Below are positions 37,632 through 49,500 of a stretch of 64,000 nucleotides of DNA, one piece after another. Made by a program: the position numbers and the translations under genes. This DNA is from Carya illinoinensis (Eukaryota > Streptophyta > Magnoliopsida > Fagales > Juglandaceae): the NCBI RefSeq assembly GCF_018687715.1, contig NC_056758.1, positions 11,837,501-11,901,500 on the forward strand, read 5' to 3'. The notes below the pieces were generated by a model. It saw nothing but the letters and a program-made list of their open reading frames with translations. It had not been told where the DNA came from and did no database searches. Numbering within the stretch: position 1 is the stretch's first letter; each line of letters opens with the position of its first letter.

Positions 37632-39208
37632 AGAACGTAATAGGTAAATCCCGAATTTGATTTTACGGGGGAAGGACCCCATATATCACAATGAATGAGA
37701 TCGAGTACATGAGACGATCTATGTTCGTTACGGGAATAAGGCAAACGATGACTTTTTGCAAGTTGACAGGTACTACACAAAGTTGGTGAGGGCAATAAAG
37801 AAGTGAGATAAAGGTGTCCTCGTTTATTCAAAAAAGAAATGATAGAGTGATTTACATGTCCTAGGCGAGCATGCCATAAATCATAGGAAGCATGTAAAGA
37901 TTTATTTTTAAGGACAGAAATAAAAGCAGAGTTGCCACGTTCCAACACATATAAGCCGCCATCTTTCTTACCGGTTGCCACCACCCTTCCTGTTTGACGA
38001 TTCTGAACAGTGAAAAAATTATTAGTAAATGTAACGGACAAAGGAAAATCAGACGTTAATTTACTAATGGAAAGAAGATTTTTAGTGAGATGAGGAACAG
38101 CCAAAACATCTAATAAATGAATATTTTGGGCGGGAGAGAGAGTACCGGTATGGGTAATAGGTAATGAGGCACCATTTCCCACAATTACTGAGTCCTTACC
38201 CGTGTACTGAGTGGGCTGATCCAAAAGGGCTGGATCATTGGTCATGTGGGCCGAAGCCCCTGTGTCCAAGAACCAATCAGAGGCATCGGTTCCATTAAGA
38301 GAGCAGGCGTTGAATGCTTCGGCCAGATGAGCATGGGAGTCGCTGGGTTCACTCCGGGTGTAGCGCTGATGACAACGATCAGCATAGTGTCCATCTCGGC
38401 GGCAAATTTGACAGCGAGGAGGACGCCGGCCTGGGCCAGAGGTGGATCTGCCACGATTTCCAGAGTTGCGTCCATGGCCACTGGTTCGGCCATGGGAATT
38501 TCGGGAAGAGGAATGCTGGGTGTTCCGATCGGGGCCACGATTTGCAGCAAGGAAAGCTGCAGTTGGAGGTGCAGGAGACTCCAATGACTTCTGGAAGAGC
38601 TCAAAGCTCTCAGCTTTGGAAACTAAATCTGCAAAACAGGGGAGAGGAGTGAGAGCCATTTGTGCGGTGGAGAAACTCGAGAAGTCAGCGCCGAGACCAC
38701 GGAGGAACCAGTGCACCTTATCGGTGCTATCAACCGGCCGACCAATTGCATGAAGTTGGTCACAGATGGCCTTGAAGGCTCGGGCGTAGAGAGTGACAGA
38801 TCGGGTGCCACGTTTCATCAGTTGGAGATCGTCTTTGAGGCGAATTTCACGTGCTTTCGATCGATGACTGAAAGTGTTTTCCAAGGCCAACCAGACCTCA
38901 CGGGCAGTGGAGAGACCAACAACTTCAGACATGGCCTCCTCGGTGAGAGAAGAAAGAAGAAGACTAAGGAGGCGTTGGTCAGCAGCTTTCCATGCCAAGT
39001 GTTTGTCATTTGGTGTGTGAGAATCGGCAGGATCAAATTTGGGTGGGGGAAGAATGGTTCCATCAACGTAACCGATCAATTCTTGGCTTTCAAGAAGGGG
39101 AAGAAGTTGGCTTTTCCATAGGAGATAGTTGGTGGAAGAGAGTTTGATGGTGACCATGTGAATTAAGGTGTTGAAAGGGAGGAGGGTGGGGAAGGTTTCG
39201 GTAGCCAT
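37632..39208 (-). CDS. Copia gag-protease-integrase N-terminus (first part of split frame)
   Basis: Starts at ATG 39206-39208, 39 bases beyond the primer site. Order: Gag (HMVTIKLSSTNYLLWKSQLLP, DQRLLSLLLSSLTEEAMS, LKRGTRSV-type segments), then a CCHC zinc knuckle CQICRRDGHYADRC. Next come the protease active site WFLDTGASAHMTND, the GAG-pre-integrase segment (LYVLERG, YDLWHARLGHVNH) and the integrase zinc-binding CSTCQLAKSH, up to DLIHCDIWGPSPVKS with the first catalytic Asp. The frame runs unbroken into the insertion, where it picks up 12 foreign residues and a stop at 37592. Reading phase is the same on both sides of the solo LTR, since insertion plus duplication is 1347 bp, a multiple of three. 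Confidence 0.92.
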
Positions 39209-39260
39209 GAAACAAGAATGCTGGATAGAGGATGTTAATCCGGTTTGGCTCGTGATACCA

Positions 39261-39484
39261 TGAGAAGGTTTAGTGAAACCACCACACTTTGTGTTGGTGA
39301 GTCTATGTTATTATATAGTTGCATTTACATGAGTATATATGGAAATTACATATAGAGATTGATTACAAATAAATTAGAGAAAATCAAGTAAATAAAGGAA
39401 AGAATAAGGCTACACTAATCACGGGTCAATGAAGACTATAAAAGGAAAGTCTTGTATTAGGGCAGAGGATCTTCATCCTCAATA
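39261..39484 (-). repeat. 5' LTR of nested copia element
   Basis: Plus strand TGAGAAGGTTTAG...CATCCTCAATA. Differs from the other LTR at 'aaattagag' versus 'aaatgagag' and in the last two bases. Confidence 0.93.
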
Positions 39485-39489
39485 GCAAC

Positions 39490-40148
39490 TAGGTGTCGTG
39501 ACTAAAGTTAAAGTGGCTTGTTTTATGAGCTAGTTGGAATATGTAGGCTTTTTGTGTTTTGAAGCAGCTTGTCATGCTAGGAGTAGCTAGTTTTATTCCA
39601 TGTTTTGTACTGCTACTACTGAAATGTACTACTACTGAAATTGCTAGTTTATGAATTGGTTTGTGGAGCTAATACATTATTTTAAGACTGGAATTTGAAT
39701 CTACTGAAGTTACTGGTTTATGAACTAGTTTGTACTGCTGCTACATTATTTTGATACTGAAATGTGAACTAGTTTATGAATTGGTTTGGTATTGCAGTCA
39801 GTTGTAGCAAGTGCTAGGTTGGTCATTAAAGGGGTAGTTTCATAAGTGTAATGCAGTTTGAAGATAGACTCACTTTTGATGCCAACATTGATTATGGTGT
39901 TGGAATTGATTCAATTTTCTTTAAAGCAAATCTACCTTGGGCTTCAGATATTTTTGCTCCATTATTAGTTTTTCATCGAAGTTATAATTGTATCATGTAC
40001 AATCATTTAGTGAAAGGTATGGTGAAGAGAATGATTATGAAATATAGAAGAATGGGTCTAGTTGTATTTTTGAAGCATTGGAAATTGAGGGTTGATGATA
40101 TATTTGTTGTTTTGTTCATGTGGCTCTAAATTTGTTTTTGCTCAATTT
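39490..40148. other. Non-coding or unrecognised stretch
   Basis: T/G-rich sequence with repeated 'ctactactgaaa' and 'gtttatgaa(c/t)tggttt' phrases. A 92-codon frame at 39851-40129 matches nothing I recognise. Confidence 0.4.
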
Positions 40149-40156
40149 GAGGCAAG

Positions 40157-40809
40157 TAGGGGTGTACAAAAAACCGCCAAACCGGACGGGAACGAATCAG
40201 ACCGGTCAGAACCAGTAGAGAACCGGTTGGTGGGTGACAGCATTTTATGAAAACCGATTATCGTCGGTTTGGTCGCAGTTTAAGGCCTGTTCAAACCACT
40301 GAACTGGCTGATTACTTCTAATATTATTTTTTTAAATTATACCTAACTGAAACGACGCCTAAGTGGAAAGGCATCATTTTATTCATTTCGTTGTGTTTTA
40401 AACATAACTGAAATAATGTCATTGGGTTTAATATCAAACATCGTCGTTTTATCCATTACGCAATAAAAGAAAAGGTGGAATGACGCCACTGGATTTAAAA
40501 CCAAATGGTGTTGTTCTCAATTTGTATATTCTTCTTCCTCGATGCGTTTTCTATTTCTCACGTCTTCTCTCTCTCTTCTCTACAACGCTCTCTCTCTACT
40601 CACTCTAATGACCATCACTATTAGGGGGAACAGAGCATTGACCGTGAACCACTAGAGAATTACCAAAGTTGATAAAGCTAGTTTTTCTCCTCCCCATCAA
40701 CTGGTTACGGTCGATTGCTCCACCATTTTCCCTTACGTCGGTCGGCGTCAGCTTTGCTTAAAAACCAACCCTTTTGAAACCGCACCGAAGGGGTCGGTTT
40801 TCACACCTA
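40157..40809. mobile_element. Non-autonomous hAT element, 653 bp
   Basis: Begins TAGGGGTGTACAAAAAACCG and ends GGTCGGTTTTCACACCTA, flanked by a perfect 8-bp duplication GAGGCAAG (40149-40156 and 40810-40817). Eight-base duplications and these termini fit the hAT superfamily. It has no transposase ORF. The termini match the larger element at 55.0 kb. Confidence 0.92.
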
Positions 40810-40817
40810 GAGGCAAG

Positions 40818-43430
40818 TGATGATCCACTTGAGAAAATTATCACAACTGAAGCTATTTGGAGCCTCATTGACTTCTATTGCAATTCTCATAATACTGCTA
40901 TGCAGTGAGGGAAAAGTAGTGGAAAATAATAATTTTTTTTATTAATTAATATATGGAGTATATTTGTAAAATATTAAAAAAATTTTAAAAATTAATATTT
41001 AAATATATAATATTCTATTATTCTTTTGACTTTAAAATGACTAATATAATGTGAATCAAGTTTAGACTTTACTTAAAAATTCTAATGTTAATCAAAATTT
41101 GGACTTTTGCCGATGCTCTTAGATTTGTCAAAGTTGGTAAACTTTTTATCGTAATTGAGTTTTAAAATTGTTTACAAATTTGGTGGTGTGAATGCCGTTC
41201 CCTTGCAAATTACTTCTCCAAGAAAGATGGATAAGCTCAAATTTAATTGAGAAATAATTAATGATTATGAACGGATAAGCTCGAAGCCAATGCAGTTTTA
41301 TTTTAATAAAATTCCATGTCAGCAAGAATTATTCAGTGATTTATTTTTAATCAATTCTTAGAATATATCTTTTCCACATCCCTTTTCTTTATATTATTAG
41401 CACGTTAGGAAATAGTGGATAAATATTATAAAAAATCTAAAATATTTTAGTTACAATTTGTTTTACAAAAATAAATTTTTAAATTGATGTTAGTTGATCG
41501 GATACGTTAAATTATAAAATTATTTTTATTATAAATAAATGTAATATATTAAATGAAATATGATAATTTTTAAATATATTTTTATAAATTCTTTTTAAAA
41601 ATTAAATACAATAATGTTACAATTGAAATATTATTTTAAGGTAGATAGTGTCCATTATGTCAGCCAAAATAAATTAGAAAATTAAAATAATTTTAAAGAT
41701 AAAAATGATGATTGGGGTGGCCCCACTGATACCGTGGTCCACCCACTTGCTTGGGACCGAATTTCTAAAAGAATCGGTCGTCTCTTCCTATCCAAACAGG
41801 GTCACCCGACAATTGGTAAGACTGCATACGTGTTTCCTACGTGTACCATATGGGTTCGGAAAAGTTTTTATCTTTTTCTCCTATTTATCCACTTCATTTC
41901 TTTTCTTTTTTATATTATATACTTTATACTTTATTATATCTTTTGTGGCTCACGAAAAACGCCGGTCATTTTTTTTCTTTTCTTTTTTAATAAAAAGATT
42001 GGGTATAAAGACGTAGGACTAGGTTATATATAATTAAACTATTTTATTTTATTATTATAATTATTTTTAAATTTTCACATAAAATATAATAAATAATTCA
42101 AAATTTTTAAATTTAAAAAAAAATTAATATTATAATAATATTTTATTAACTTTCAACCAAACAGATGGTCTCATTTCATTTAAATTATATAAACAAACAA
42201 AGTCTTAATTGTTAGACATTCTTTATAAAATATTATTAAATTTTAAATATATATTTATTTAATTAAACATCCAATAAGTCTTTTGCTGTTAAATCCTTAG
42301 AAGTAAATAGTTTATTCATAAAATTAACTATTATTTGTCAAATCACTGATAAAAAAACCATTATTATTAAATAAACTTGAGAAGGAAATAAAATTGTGGC
42401 CTTTGAAATGTGGTTTTTCCATTATCTAGACTTTTAAAAGTTGTCTTTGATATGATATTTTTGGGTTCATTATCATTACTTTCTTATTCATTATTATTAT
42501 TATTATTTGTTGTGTTTCAAGCTACAACGTATGAGGAGACCTTGTTGATGATACAACAATGTGATTCACATGTATCTTATTTCATCTTAGAATATTTTAT
42601 ATGTTTTATATTCACTCAAAATTTCAAACAATTGCTATTTTTTAATTCATTTATTGAGGTTAAATTGAATTAAGAATTATCTACCTTATCAATAAAATTG
42701 AGAACTAGGTTTACAAAGTTCCATGATTCATATACAAAAATTCTATTTTTAAGGTGGCGTGTAGAGTACATTTAATAAAATATTTACATGACATAATCTG
42801 ATTCAGAAGATAAATTTTAAAATTTAACTCTTGTAAATTAAATTTTACTATTTAAATGATGTGAATTATGTACACTATATATCAGTTTGAAAATAAAAAT
42901 ATAACATATTTACTTCTTTAGTTGAAAAAAATAAAGAGAAAAGAAAAAAATAGTCATATGGACGGCTACAACAGTCACTAGGTGTCATCCAAAAAGTTGC
43001 AACATAGAATATATTTGGCTACCACTTCCCACATTTTCTCATGAGATTCGCAATACATTATTATATTTACAATTATTAATTAATTTAATGCACTCATCAC
43101 TTATTACTATTGAGATTTAAATAAAAAAAGTATTTTATTTATTGTATTTCTTTTTTACAAAAGTTTAAATAAATAATTTACTGAACAGAAAGATATTATT
43201 ATTATTTTAAAAATAATATTATATATTTGTCGTGTAATTATTTCGAAACAGAATGAAATTATTATTAAAATTTAAATTTTTTTTTATAAAAATCTTATAT
43301 TTATTTTTTAAAATAATTACATTATATCTACAGACTGACCACTGAAATTACATTTATCTTAATTTAAAAAAAATTAATACTAACATTATTGGATTTGCAA
43401 AATACTTGTTTTACTTTGACCAAAGAGCCC
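40818..43430. other. AT-rich intergenic sequence upstream of the bZIP gene
   Basis: No gene recognised. It contains MITE copy C at about 42036-42165. A W-box-like TTTGACC lies at 43416-43422 and a TATA-like 'gataaaaag' near 43459, close to the bZIP start, but promoter function is not demonstrated. Confidence 0.45.
42036..42165. mobile_element. MITE copy C (partial)
   Basis: Aligns with the middle of copy B ('cacaaaatataataaa...ttcaaatttaaaaaaaa...aatattttatt'). One side is lost after 'ttaactttcaac'. Confidence 0.45.
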
Positions 43431-43534
43431 CGATTCCCAGCGCCAAGTCAGCAAACCAGATAAAAAGCAGCCTTCGAGAAAGGGAAACAACATAGAGAAA
43501 GCGAGAAGAACAAGGGACAGGAATTGAACATAGA

Positions 43535-46500
43535 ATGGATAGGGTGTTTTCAGTGGAGGAAATTTCCGACCAATTCTGGTCGGCGCATCTCAGGCCGCCA
43601 CACTCGCAGTCCCGGCCACCATCTGCTGGAAGTCTACCATTGGAAGAATCTTCAAGAATGAACAGGAGCGAGTCCGAGTGGGCCTTTCAACGTTTTCTCC
43701 AGCTCGAGGCCTCCTCCAACGCTGAGACCCAGACCGAGACCGAATCTGCCGTCCACCCGAACAAAGAAGTTGTCGTCGAGATCGGGGACGACGAGGACAA
43801 CACCAAGAATGCTAATAATATTAGTAATCATAATAATATTATTCGGAACAAGTCTGCCACCAGTACCGCTTCCACGTCGTCTTTCGGCGAGAGCTGCACA
43901 GCGCCCTTTAATGCACCTCCTCCCAATATCCCCATCGATTCCGACGAGTACCAGGATTTCCTTAAAAGCAAGCTTAATCTTGCTTGTGCTGCTGTGGCTT
44001 TAACTCGGGTAAATTTATTTTTCTCATGTGATTTTATGACTATTGTTATTTATTTATTTCATCCAGTTTTCGGGTTTTCCTTAATTCGTTGCCGAGGAAA
44101 ATTAAAGTTTGTTCTTTTCGATGAAATTAAAAAAAATAAAAGTTTGGATCTGGTGTTTAGTTGATTTTTTTTTGTACTTATATTAGGTATTCTCTCTGTT
44201 GTGTTTGGATACTGAGAAACCTGGAGAAAAGAAAAGGAAGCTAATATATGAATTTCGGTGGATTTCGATCTTTAAATTATGCGCGAATTAAAAGGAAAAC
44301 GGAAAGTTTCGTACCCAAACTAAAAAGTTAAAAACGCACGTGGATAACCTTGCAAATTGTCATCTCATAGTTTGGAGAACGAATAAGACATTAATGTTCA
44401 GTGTTCACGGCTTTGGTTGTGGAACTTGTGGGGGCATATGTAGGCATTGAAAAAGACAACTTTTCTGCTATTAATGTTCTTTGGTAGCAAAAGAAGGGCC
44501 TGTCGGTTAGATCCCAAAAAATATACTTGGGATGTAAAGCCTTAACTTGTTAGAAACTCTTTAAATTTTAAAAGGGAATTCCTTTTTTTATTAGGGGTTT
44601 GTATTCATGCACAGTTTGCGTTTCGGTGCTGTAAAAGCCAAAGAATAGGAAAGAAACGGAGTGAGTAGGAAAGAAACGGAGTGAGCTCTTTCATACGGTC
44701 ATTCCTTTTATGAGAGAAACAGAAAGTCAGCTTCCAGTTTAGCCACATTGCTGCATTAGCTTGAGCTTACCGGGGCTTTTGTTTTCTTGGAACCTGAAAA
44801 TGAGAAATATGAATTGTAAAGCGTCGGGTTTTCTTCTTTTGTTGTACTTTTGGAAAGAAATCCAAATGGTGCATAATGGTTAACGGATGTTCCTTTTTCT
44901 CTTTGTATCCATCTTTTAGTAGATTTTTTTTTACAAACTTTTCAAATTAAAGAAAGACAACAAATGTTGAGAAAAAAAAAAAAAAAAAAAAAAACTACTT
45001 TTAGCAGTGCCTTTGTCTGCATCTTAAAATATTAGGGAAAGAAACTTTGTCATCGACGAGAATGTCCTTGGAAGCAAATGAAGGGCTACAGCCTACATAT
45101 GGCTCAGTTATACTTGTACAGGGAAGAAACTTTGCCTGGAACAACAGAATAAAGACAAGGAGTCACAAAAGTGCAAAGTGATTAATCTTGAAATCACTTG
45201 ACCTCTTCCCCCTCCCCTTTCAATTGTCAAAATCTTAGGTTGAATTGCAGCTTGATTGAAAAATGAAGAATGGCGCTTCTTGAGAGAATGAGCTACAACC
45301 CAGCTCTGGCAGGGGTTAAATTATTTTGAAATCTGTGATGCCGAAAAAATTTTACTGATCAAGAGACTCCTCTTTTTGGCCATTAACTTTTGCAAAAGCT
45401 TAAATAAAATTATGCACAAAACCAGAACACCCCCACAGCCTTACCTAGGCATCAACTTGATGATGACCCTTCTTGTGGAGCATGTTAATGACACAAGCTG
45501 CCGTGACCTTGGCCTCATTGATTTTACAGACTTCTTCTTCACAACTATAATATAATCAATACATTCCAGAATTGATTGTAGACATCTTGGCTTCATCCAA
45601 AACCCTAGGGGTTGGCTCAAGTGGTAAAGGCCAGCATTGGGCTTGAGGGTATACTCTCCCTAGGTCTAAGGTTCAAATTCCTTTAGTGCAAACAGTTTCT
45701 AGGGACCATCGGACCAAGGGATTTTCTCATTGAATTACCCGAGGTGCACTTGCGGGAAACTCCTTGCCGAGGGCCTGTGCATTCTTGGGATTAGTCGGAA
45801 TGCTATTCTTGAACACCCGGTGCCAATAAAAAAAAAAAAAAAATCTTGGCTTCATCCAATATATAATTTGATTTTCTCTCTTACATTTATTCAATCTGAG
45901 ATTTTCCTCACTTGGGCTGGACTTCACAGAATATGCAATCAACAAAGTTTGTTTACCTATAAAAAAGCATATGTAATCAAGAAAGCTAGAAAGGAACTAT
46001 CCATGATGTGCTATTATTTTCTCTTTTGATTGCAATCTTCACACCATGGCTGCATGTGCAAGAAATACTTCGTTCAAGTCATAGAATTATCACCTCCTTG
46101 CCTGTACAAGATGTATCTTGAATTAGCAGGCAGCTACTTTTTGTGGTATAGTTGACCTTAAGTCCAATATGGCATTTCCAATAATTTGAAACCCTTTCTA
46201 GAAGCTATCAATAAATACGAATACTATCCTACATGAAGGGTTTATCATAGTTCCAGCTTTTCGCAATCCATTCCTAAATGTCCATGCCCTCACCAGTTGT
46301 GTTGGCTTTTAATACTTTTATTTTTACCACTTCAATTCAAGGCCACATGTTTGCCTTTTAATTTTACCTTCGGTTGTGTCATCATCTTCCTGCCTTAAGA
46401 GAGCAAGTTTTTACTGTTTTGATTTCTTTTTATCTCATTCTTTTGTCTTTTCATTTTCTGTTTAAGATTCCTTTATGATTAAGTTATTAGTTGCATACCT

Positions 46501-49500
46501 TTCCCCCCCAAATTTTAATGCTTAGTAAGTGAATTCAAACAAAATTCCCAATCCCGTATTTTGATTCTGCGGACTTCTCACTTACAGAACTAAAAGATGA
46601 TACCATAACTGCTATAGAGAAAATAAGGTAGTAAAGATTACAAATGATATATTAGACTATTAAGAAAGTATAAATAAATCACAGCTATAAGCTATATGAT
46701 GGACTTAAGTCTTCTGATTTAAACGTCCAATCAACACATTGTATATCTTTAACTTCCTATTGCATCTATCCTGGGTTTTGCTCCGTTTAACTCATCTACT
46801 TTGGAAACAATGTCCATGACTTTATTTCCTTAATCTAGAATGTAATTAGGTGTTCTTTTGTATACTTCCTGTGTACACAGACTATGCATATTTCATTTGT
46901 ATGAATAAAATCTACTTATTACTCATAAAATAAAATAAAATAAAAAAAAATAAAAAAAAAAAAACCTCATCTACTTAAAAATTTATTGTGGCTCTGTTTT
47001 GGGATTAGGAATTTCCACAATTTTCTTTTCTTGTCTGTATGGCATATGATATGCAGCTTTTATGTTGGATTTCTTGAACTAGCTCTAAACCCTATTTTTT
47101 TTTTTTTTTTTTGTTTTATAAATACTTGTTAACTTACTATGGCTTATTCATGTCAACAGGGACCTCTAGTGAAACCCCAAGATTCTGCTGCTTTATCTGA
47201 TAATGGATTACAGGCTTCCAATACTTCACAACTGGGATCCCAAGCGCCTTCTAAAGGTTTGTATTACTTAAATTTTATGTGTTTGTAATAGATGAATTAA
47301 ATTTATAAACACTGCCAGAAAATAGCAATCAATAAAAACAGCATTAGTTTCCCTATTGCATAAATTTTAAGTCTGCCCACCAAGTTCAAGTGATCGTACC
47401 TTCAAAAATAAAGTATCAATGAAAATTTTCAATGGGCCCTACTTGATAAGGACTGTTGGCAACTAAACCCCGGTAATGTAAGCCTGAGAGCCTTGGTTGA
47501 AAAAGAAATACAAAGGTATACACCTAAAGTTAGCCTTAAACGAGTAAAGCTTTAAGGGGGGGTGGATTCCTTTGACATGGATCCTCCAGAAACCAATTAG
47601 AACAAGATTACAAAAAATGTCCTCGACATGTTTGGATTGTCGATAAGGATTGAGTGATGAATTTCATAGAGCACTCATCATCTACTTGCTCTCCACAGTC
47701 CCAATCTTTTTGGTGCATGCTATGCTAATGATAACTGATCGCTAAAGTGCCATGTTTCCAGAAGTTGTCCAGACTGAGAATGGATATGCATTAGTGAGAG
47801 ATTTATTCTAAGAGTTTAGCGATAGCCATTCAATGATAATTTGAATTTTGAATTCTTTTGTTCAATTTTTAATCTAGTTATAAATTACCTTTGTTGTTGT
47901 AATACCCCATATGATAAGGATATGGGTAGGTGGTGTATGGGATCCCACATTGCTTGGGAAGGAAAACTTTGTGCTCTTTATAAGGTTCCAATGGGTCTCC
48001 AATTGTATCATTGACTAGTCCTTTTGGAGTATAGGCCATGTGGTTTGGGCCTTCCATTGGGGCGTTACAGTTGTCCTCATTACACATTTAATTTATGACC
48101 GAGGTTTACCTTTCCTTTAGCGAGAAAGACAAGTGCTTCTCTTGAGGCAAACTCTATAGACAAATAGAAAGTACATGTCAACTCTGGTATGAGCAGTGTC
48201 CATAATTGCATCCTTACTTTTGCAGCCAATGCCTTAATCGTGCATTGCCTGGTGACCAATATAATTAATTGAATTGGGGTACAAACTACTAATGGCCATG
48301 CATTGGGCATAAATGAAAAAAAAAAAAACAAAACCCACAAATATTGCACTGGATACAGTGAGATAGTTGAGCGGAGAGCCAAATAAAGCGACTTCTATTT
48401 ACATTTGATTGGTGATGATAATAAGGCCAATGTTTGTTCGTTATCTTTTCTCGTAGGTTCTTTCTTATTTTCTCTTTAAGATAGTCTTCCCTGTTTCAGC
48501 ATTGAACCTAGTGTTGATGATGTGTAGCACAGTAATTACTCCTGGTTTATTATCTTTTATGCGATTTTTAATTCTTGTAGTTTAAAATAACTTATAAAAA
48601 AAAAAAAAAAATTCTTGTAGTTTAAAATATTACCTATGCAGGAGCTGGGTGTGATTCATCCTGGTCACGAGAAAAGGACTCTAATGGATCACTTGGAATT
48701 CCGTCCTTACCGGTGCAAAAGAAATCTGGGGTCCCAGCTAGGCCAACAACAAGTGGATCATCGAGAGAACAGTCAGATGATGAAGAAGTTGAAGGAGAAA
48801 ATGAACTAACTGAGAATATGGATCCTTCTGATGCAAAACGTGTAAGGAGGTAATGATAGTCTCTGCTGTTTTATTGACAATACTATAGGTATGGTCCTTG
48901 TAGATGTTGGAGCTTCTTGGTTATCTTCCAGAGACTTGGTTATCTATCTATTTATGTAGTTGGTGTACAGTTTGAAGTTGACAACGGAAACTCACTTTCA
49001 ATGGTATCAAGAGTTTGTTCCACAAAAAGCAGATTCCAGCAATATGGGCTATGTATTCTCATGCCATATAGAAAAGCCATTCATGTGTACTGCAAAATCC
49101 TTGTAGGATTTCTTTCTACAGTTTCCATTAAAAGGACATGAGAACTTCCAAAAAAGCATGTTTAGACAGTCAATCTCAATATGGGATTTTCTTTTGTCTT
49201 CCAAATTCATGCCTGTTTGGAATTTTATATAATGCAGTGCTTAGTAAATAGTATCTACATCATATGCTATTCTTGAGTACATATTTGATGCACACAAAAC
49301 TCAGACTGTGCGCAATTGTGTTCCTATTTATGTTTTCATTGAGGGATCAATTTCATGGTTGTATGGACATTTCTAATTCATTTTCTTTCCATTTATTTAT
49401 ATGTAATGTTTTAGGATGCTTTCCAATAGAGAGTCGGCTAGACGCTCAAGAAGAAGAAAGCAGGCTCATTTGACTGAGCTTGAGACGCAGGTTTGGCCAT

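Larger units (their letters stand above)
33508..39484 (-). mobile_element. Ty1/copia element with both LTRs and a nested solo LTR
   Basis: LTRs of 224 bp (33508-33731 and 39261-39484) differ at two positions that I can see. GCAAC is duplicated on both sides (33503-33507 and 39485-39489). On the minus strand the order is LTR, primer site (TGGTATCACGAGCC, 39247-39260, resembling the initiator tRNA-Met type), gag-pol, polypurine tract (GCGGGGGGG, 33732-33740), LTR. The element is 5977 bp, of which 1342 plus a 5-bp duplication come from a later insertion at 36290. Protein features suggest the Ale/Retrofit lineage. One LTR terminus on the right has mutated from CA to TA. Confidence 0.95.
44009..47159 (+). 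other. Intron 1 of the bZIP gene
   Basis: 3151 bp, GT-AG, phase 0. Contains a SINE (45601-45842), a truncated LINE (46802-46965), an A-run of about 24 (from about 44972) and a T-run of about 18 near the 3' end (47095-47112). Confidence 0.85.

Noticed and set aside
38246..39121. Long plus-strand frames of 112-153 codons
   Set aside because: They lie exactly antisense to the copia gag-protease frame and resemble no protein.
44972..44996. A poly(A) run as another retroposon insertion in bZIP intron 1
   Set aside because: No flanking duplication could be found around the A-tract and no recognisable retroposon body precedes it.
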